Assembly (NCBI GenBank): GCA_947166355.1
Contig: CAMVDX010000001.1
Coordinates: 372,001-436,000, forward strand
From: an uncultured Treponema sp.
GTDB taxonomy: Bacteria > Spirochaetota > Spirochaetia > Treponematales > Treponemataceae
Length of the DNA: 64,000 nucleotides
Direction of reading: 5' to 3'
The notes under the pieces: model-generated
Told to the model about the DNA's origin: nothing
Database searches by the model: none
Seen by the model: only the letters and a program-made list of their open reading frames with translations
In this document: positions 60,830 through 64,000 of the stretch, one piece after another
How the letters are laid out: every line of letters starts with the position of its first letter
Position numbering within the stretch: the first letter of the stretch is position 1
Program-made: the position numbers and the translations under genes

Positions 60830-62542
60830 TTATTTTTCACCACCAAATACTTCTACACGGTGGTCAAGCTGCTGCTGCATGAACTGGTTGTAAACCTTTG
60901 TGAGAGGCTGCATCAACTTAACATATTCATCCCATGTCTTGTCGAAGTCTTCTGGCTTGCCCATGATCATCATTGGCAGGTACTTTCTCTGGATTGTTTC
61001 GAATCCAGTCATAGCAACTGCTGCATCATGCTCAAGACCATCGTTTTCTGGAGATGGGTTACACTGCCACATTGGGTACCAACCTGTGTTCTGTGGTGGG
61101 TTAGGATCTACGAATTCAGCGTATGAGCTAACACCATAAGCCTTCCAGAGGTCAAGGTCAACCTGCTTCTGTGAAAGAGCATATTCCCATGGAAGATCAT
61201 CCATAGTACGTGTGTATCCAGACTTCATAGTTCCTTCAAGTTTTGGAGCTTCTTCACGCCAGAGCAAAGCATAGTGCTTCTGGTTGTAGTTTGGATCCTT
61301 CTGCTGGTCGCGCATAGCCTGTGTGCGGTATGCAGCTCCCTTAGTTCCTGTCTTAGAACCGTCTTTATCGATGAGGTAGTCTTCACCTTCGAATCCCCAG
61401 TAAAGAACTTTCTGGTTTTCTTCTTCAAGCATCTTGTCCATGAATTCGAGGATCTGCTTTGTCTTGTCTTTTGAACACTTTACAGTGATACCATAACCTC
61501 TCTGGAGGTTAGGAAGTGAGCGGTCACGGTAGTGAGGCTTAATAGATTCATCGAATGTTACAGGAAGTGGTGCGTAAGTTCTTTCATCTTTTCCTGCTGT
61601 CCAGAGTGCGTTTTCAGCGTTATCACCCATGAACTGCCATCCCTGAATGAACATACCAAGTACACGACCCTGAGAAATCTTAGCATAGTACTGGTCACGG
61701 TTATCTGTGAATGAAGCAGCGTCAATCAATCCTCTCTGATAGTAACCGTTAGCGAGCTTGAACCATCTCTTAGCGTTTGCATCAGTGAAGATATCATAGT
61801 AAACGTACTTCTTTCCTTCTTTTACAACGTGTCCGTTACCATCGTTAGGGTTTCCACCGAGGAACTGTGGTGGGTTCCAGAGGTTGAATGCTTCCCAGTC
61901 AGCTGTGATGATGCTGAAAGGAATTGTCTTTGCACCGTCGATTGTTGGATATTTCTTAGCATATTTTTCGAGGAGGTCGAAATACTGATCAATTGTCTTA
62001 ATTGTTGGGTATCCGTATTCCTTAAGAACTGCTTTCTGAATCCACCAACCATTCTGGTTGTAATATGTATCAGATGGAACTCCATCGATTACACCATAGT
62101 TAGGAAGAGAGTAGATGTGCTCTTTAATGATGTTACCCTTAGAATCCTTTTCAGAATCCTGGTCAATCATCTGCTTCCAAGCTGAAGCATAGTGCTTCTT
62201 GATATTTGGAGCATATTTTTCGATGAGCGGCTTAAGGTCCTGAAGACAACCTGCTCCCTGGAACTTCTCTGAGTCTACTTCTACGAGATCAGGAAGGTCA
62301 CCTGATGCGATAAGTACACCAATCTTCTGGTCCTTATCACCTACCAAAATGTCCCAAGAGAATGTTACACCGAAATTCTCTTCAATCCACTTGTAGGTTT
62401 TGTTGTCTGCAGGTGGCTGGTTTCTCTGCTGAATTGTAAATACAGAGATGTTCAAATTCTTTGCTTTCTTTGTTTTTTTTGCAGCAAAGAGAGATGTTGT
62501 CAATGCAGCTGCCATCAACAACACTACGACTGTTTTTTTCAT
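60830..62542 (-). CDS. Extracellular sugar-binding protein (LplA type)
   Basis: This 570-residue protein has a signal peptide (1-20, ending SLFAA) without a lipobox, and the large two-lobed fold of ABC oligosaccharide-binding proteins (DLPDLVEVDSEKF, PFSIITADWEAFNLWNPPQF). Many Trp and Tyr residues suit sugar binding. GGAGG lies 5 nt before the ATG at 62542; an ATG four codons earlier lacks support. Codon use suggests high expression. It is first in the transporter operon; the divergent AraC gene is its probable regulator. Confidence 0.93.
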   Translation of the reverse strand: MKKTVVVLLMAAALTTSLFAAKKTKKAKNLNISVFTIQQRNQPPADNKTYKWIEENFGVTFSWDILVGDKDQKIGVLIASGDLPDLVEVDSEKFQGAGCLQDLKPLIEKYAPNIKKHYASAWKQMIDQDSEKDSKGNIIKEHIYSLPNYGVIDGVPSDTYYNQNGWWIQKAVLKEYGYPTIKTIDQYFDLLEKYAKKYPTIDGAKTIPFSIITADWEAFNLWNPPQFLGGNPNDGNGHVVKEGKKYVYYDIFTDANAKRWFKLANGYYQRGLIDAASFTDNRDQYYAKISQGRVLGMFIQGWQFMGDNAENALWTAGKDERTYAPLPVTFDESIKPHYRDRSLPNLQRGYGITVKCSKDKTKQILEFMDKMLEEENQKVLYWGFEGEDYLIDKDGSKTGTKGAAYRTQAMRDQQKDPNYNQKHYALLWREEAPKLEGTMKSGYTRTMDDLPWEYALSQKQVDLDLWKAYGVSSYAEFVDPNPPQNTGWYPMWQCNPSPENDGLEHDAAVAMTGFETIQRKYLPMMIMGKPEDFDKTWDEYVKLMQPLTKVYNQFMQQQLDHRVEVFGGEK

Positions 62543-62569
62543 AAAGTCCTCCATTTATGATTACTTTTT

Positions 62570-62598
62570 TTTTACAAAATTGATTGTAAAACGTTTTA
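62570..62598. promoter_or_regulatory. Candidate operators upstream of the sugar-binding protein gene
   Basis: TTTTACA and TGTAAAA form an inverted repeat (62570-62591). TAAAACGTTTTA (62587-62598) is a perfect 12-bp palindrome with a central CG, the form of LacI-family operators. Confidence 0.45.
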
Positions 62599-62673
62599 TT
62601 AATAATAAATCTCTTATTTTTTGAAAAAAACACTTATAGTATCATAATATTTATAAAAAAGTCTTAAAAATTA

Positions 62674-62702
62674 TTGAATTCTAAGAATTTTCATAGTACT
62701 AT
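62674..62702 (+). promoter_or_regulatory. araC-type gene promoter, leaderless layout
   Basis: TTGAAT (62674-62679), a 17-nt spacer and TACTAT (62697-62702) end 6 nt before the ATG at 62709. Confidence 0.7.
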
Positions 62703-62708
62703 ATCAGT

Positions 62709-63542
62709 ATGGAAAATGTTCATGGGGTTAGACGGCAACCGGTTGCCGTGAATTTTATATCTCAAAATAACTATTCAGAAGAGCCTTTTCGCCAGATAGA
62801 ATATGAAATTCTGGTTATAGAAAAGGGGGAAGGGCTGTTTTGTATAGGAAATTCGGTTGTTGAAGTAGCAGCCGGGGACTATATTTTCATAAATCCTCTT
62901 GAAGAACACTATTTTAAGCGTGATTATACCAGCTCTTTATTCAGATGCCATAGAATTCTGTTTGATATTTCAGCATTGGGAGCTGTTGAAGATCCATGCC
63001 GAAGTTTTTTTGAAGGAATCAGATTGTGCCGGTTCTTAAAAATGCCCGTAACACTTATGCAGAGGCTTAATAATGTTGCTTTAATGAATAAGAACTCGGA
63101 CGGCATGGAGGTAATTCTGCGTTCCATTCTGCTGGATTGCATAGCCTATTCAATTGAAACGAGACAATATGAGCGTTTTTCTGAACTTCGCGGTAAGGAA
63201 AAAAGAAATATTTCTGCAATTGACAATGCGCTGCATTATATTCGCGAGAATTACAGTGAAACCGTAAACCTGGGGGATATTCTGAAACTGACTAATTATA
63301 GCAAAAGTCATTTTATCAGGCTTTTTAAGGAAAGCACAGGAATGAATGTTTCGGAGTATATCAATAAATACAGAATCGAAAAGGCTTGTCTGGATTTGAT
63401 TTATACAAATAATAATATTACAGAAATTGCTACGGCGAACGGATTTAATAATATTCAGTATTTTTCAAGAAAATTTAAGGAATATATGAACTGTACGCCG
63501 AAGCAGTATCAGAAGAAGAGGAAAAAACTGACGGAGAGATGA
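62709..63542 (+). CDS. AraC family transcription regulator
   Basis: This 277-residue regulator has an N-terminal cupin-like sensor (about 10-150, with EYEILVIEKGEGLFCIGNS and YIFINPLEEHYF) and two C-terminal helix-turn-helix motifs (NLGDILKLTNYSKSHFIRLFKESTG, then ITEIATANGFNNIQYFSRKFKEYMNCTPKQY). It is divergent from the sugar-binding protein gene and likely activates the transporter operon in response to a plant sugar. Its mRNA may be leaderless. Confidence 0.93.
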   Translation: MENVHGVRRQPVAVNFISQNNYSEEPFRQIEYEILVIEKGEGLFCIGNSVVEVAAGDYIFINPLEEHYFKRDYTSSLFRCHRILFDISALGAVEDPCRSFFEGIRLCRFLKMPVTLMQRLNNVALMNKNSDGMEVILRSILLDCIAYSIETRQYERFSELRGKEKRNISAIDNALHYIRENYSETVNLGDILKLTNYSKSHFIRLFKESTGMNVSEYINKYRIEKACLDLIYTNNNITEIATANGFNNIQYFSRKFKEYMNCTPKQYQKKRKKLTER

Positions 63543-63550
63543 GATGTTGT

Positions 63551-63760
63551 CGTCATTGCGAGAAAAGCAAAGTTGCAATGGATTGCTTCGTCGCCCTGTG
63601 GGCTCCTCGCAATGACGAGTAGCGATTGTAATATCGCCAGGAGCTTTGCAATGACAAGAAGCGATTGCAAAGTTGGCAGGAGCTTTGCAATGACGAGTAG
63701 CGATTGCAAAGCTGCCAGGGGCCTCGCAATGACGATACTCGCGGAATCCCCTGCAATGAC
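63551..63760. repeat. Type B tandem array after the araC-type gene
   Basis: Units of about 43 bp (GCAATGACGAGTAGCGATTG and AAAG...GCCAGGAGCTTT) repeat three to four times with point changes. The spacing is regular and may look CRISPR-like, but the units differ and there are no unique spacers. Confidence 0.88.
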
Positions 63761-63769
63761 GTATTGGGG

Positions 63770-64000
63770 TTACTCCAGGGTAAAGCCCTTAAACTGGTGT
63801 GTACCGCCGCCGACAAACTTAAAGTAGAGTTCGCCGATTCCATCTGGAAGGCTTATGTCTGCTGTAAAGGTTTCCCAGATATTTGACCCGATTGGGTTGA
63901 TTACTCCAAGAACTGGGCCATCCCACTTTGTACGAACTTCGTATTTGCCGTAAACATAGCCGCGGGTTGTTACCGAAATCTTTTTCACATCCTTAAAATC
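63770..64000 (-). CDS. C-terminal part of a CBM6-like carbohydrate-binding protein (partial)
   Basis: The frame is open through the window edge, so only the last 76 residues are seen (DFKDVKKISVTTRGYVYGKY on). The pattern TTRGYVYGKYEVR, an intervening Trp-Glu-Thr-Phe-Thr-Ala segment (WETFTADISLPDGIGELYFKF) and a final HQFKGFTLE matches the C-terminal half of family 6 carbohydrate-binding modules, often joined to GH43 or other hemicellulases. It fits the plant-polysaccharide setting. The apparent start GTG at 63988 is not the true start. Confidence 0.75.
   Translation of the reverse strand, partial: DFKDVKKISVTTRGYVYGKYEVRTKWDGPVLGVINPIGSNIWETFTADISLPDGIGELYFKFVGGGTHQFKGFTLE

Noticed and set aside
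63551..63760. Second CRISPR-like array
   Set aside because: The intervals between units are themselves repeated copies, so it is a tandem type B array.

Overview
The window reads as chromosomal DNA of a gut- or rumen-type Treponema (Spirochaetota). The evidence is a giant spirochaete coiled-coil protein, a TP0733-like outer-membrane barrel next to folD, a RarA fusion protein, a 7TM-SpoIIE phosphatase, an acidic-tailed CarD, and a plant-polysaccharide locus. No rRNA, CRISPR array, transposase or prophage was seen. One tRNA-Ala(TGC) is present. Family assignments are by eye from protein motifs; no database search was run.

Layout. 1-190: a cluster of short inverted repeats. 0.2-2.2 kb: an unknown protein, a radical SAM enzyme and a GNAT acetyltransferase (operon, minus). 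2.5-8.1 kb: TatD nuclease; an EEP phosphatase, orphan DNA methyltransferase and RluE-like pseudouridine synthase operon; an HD-GYP protein. 8.2-11.9 kb: gpmI, tRNA-Ala and an unknown 574-aa protein. 12-16.6 kb: a TolC-MacA-MacB type efflux operon. 16.7-25.8 kb: TPR lipoprotein and TraB, an unknown membrane-anchored protein, a SpoIIE phosphatase, a DEAD-box helicase. 26.1-28.2 kb: carD-ispD-ispF. 28.2-36.3 kb: NFACT, an unknown protein, a HAD hydrolase and a 1581-aa coiled-coil protein (operon, minus). 36.3-38.5 kb: ilvB behind a leader-peptide attenuator. 38.6-45.1 kb: RarA fusion, lipoprotein, barrel, folD, folE2. 45.5-54.1 kb: LacI regulator, miaB, LapA-like and SPOR proteins, a PdxR/pdxK divergent pair, ettA. 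54.3-64 kb: GH5 lipoprotein, GH1 glucosidase, carboxylesterase, an LplABC-type sugar ABC transporter, an AraC regulator and the C-terminal end of a CBM6-like protein.

The most striking property is a dense set of at least eight dispersed palindromic repeat families (called A to H here). They fill gaps between genes, often starting directly at stop codons, and several lie in frame inside conserved genes: a radical SAM enzyme, a pseudouridine synthase, a DNA methyltransferase, a DEAD-box helicase, ispD and NFACT. They lengthen these proteins without breaking them. One family is read in three different frames. Another (F) is a two-hairpin cassette flanked by 3-4 bp direct repeats; one copy has inserted into a B element and another appears to have replaced the last codons of a gene. 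This resembles the Rickettsia palindromic elements.

Two regulatory patterns also stand out. ilvB is preceded by a short peptide rich in Val and Leu codons, competing hairpins and a strong terminator, which is the classic attenuation layout. At least eight genes have a -10 hexamer ending 4-8 nt before the ATG and no ribosome binding site, which suggests that leaderless mRNAs are common here beside ordinary Shine-Dalgarno genes.
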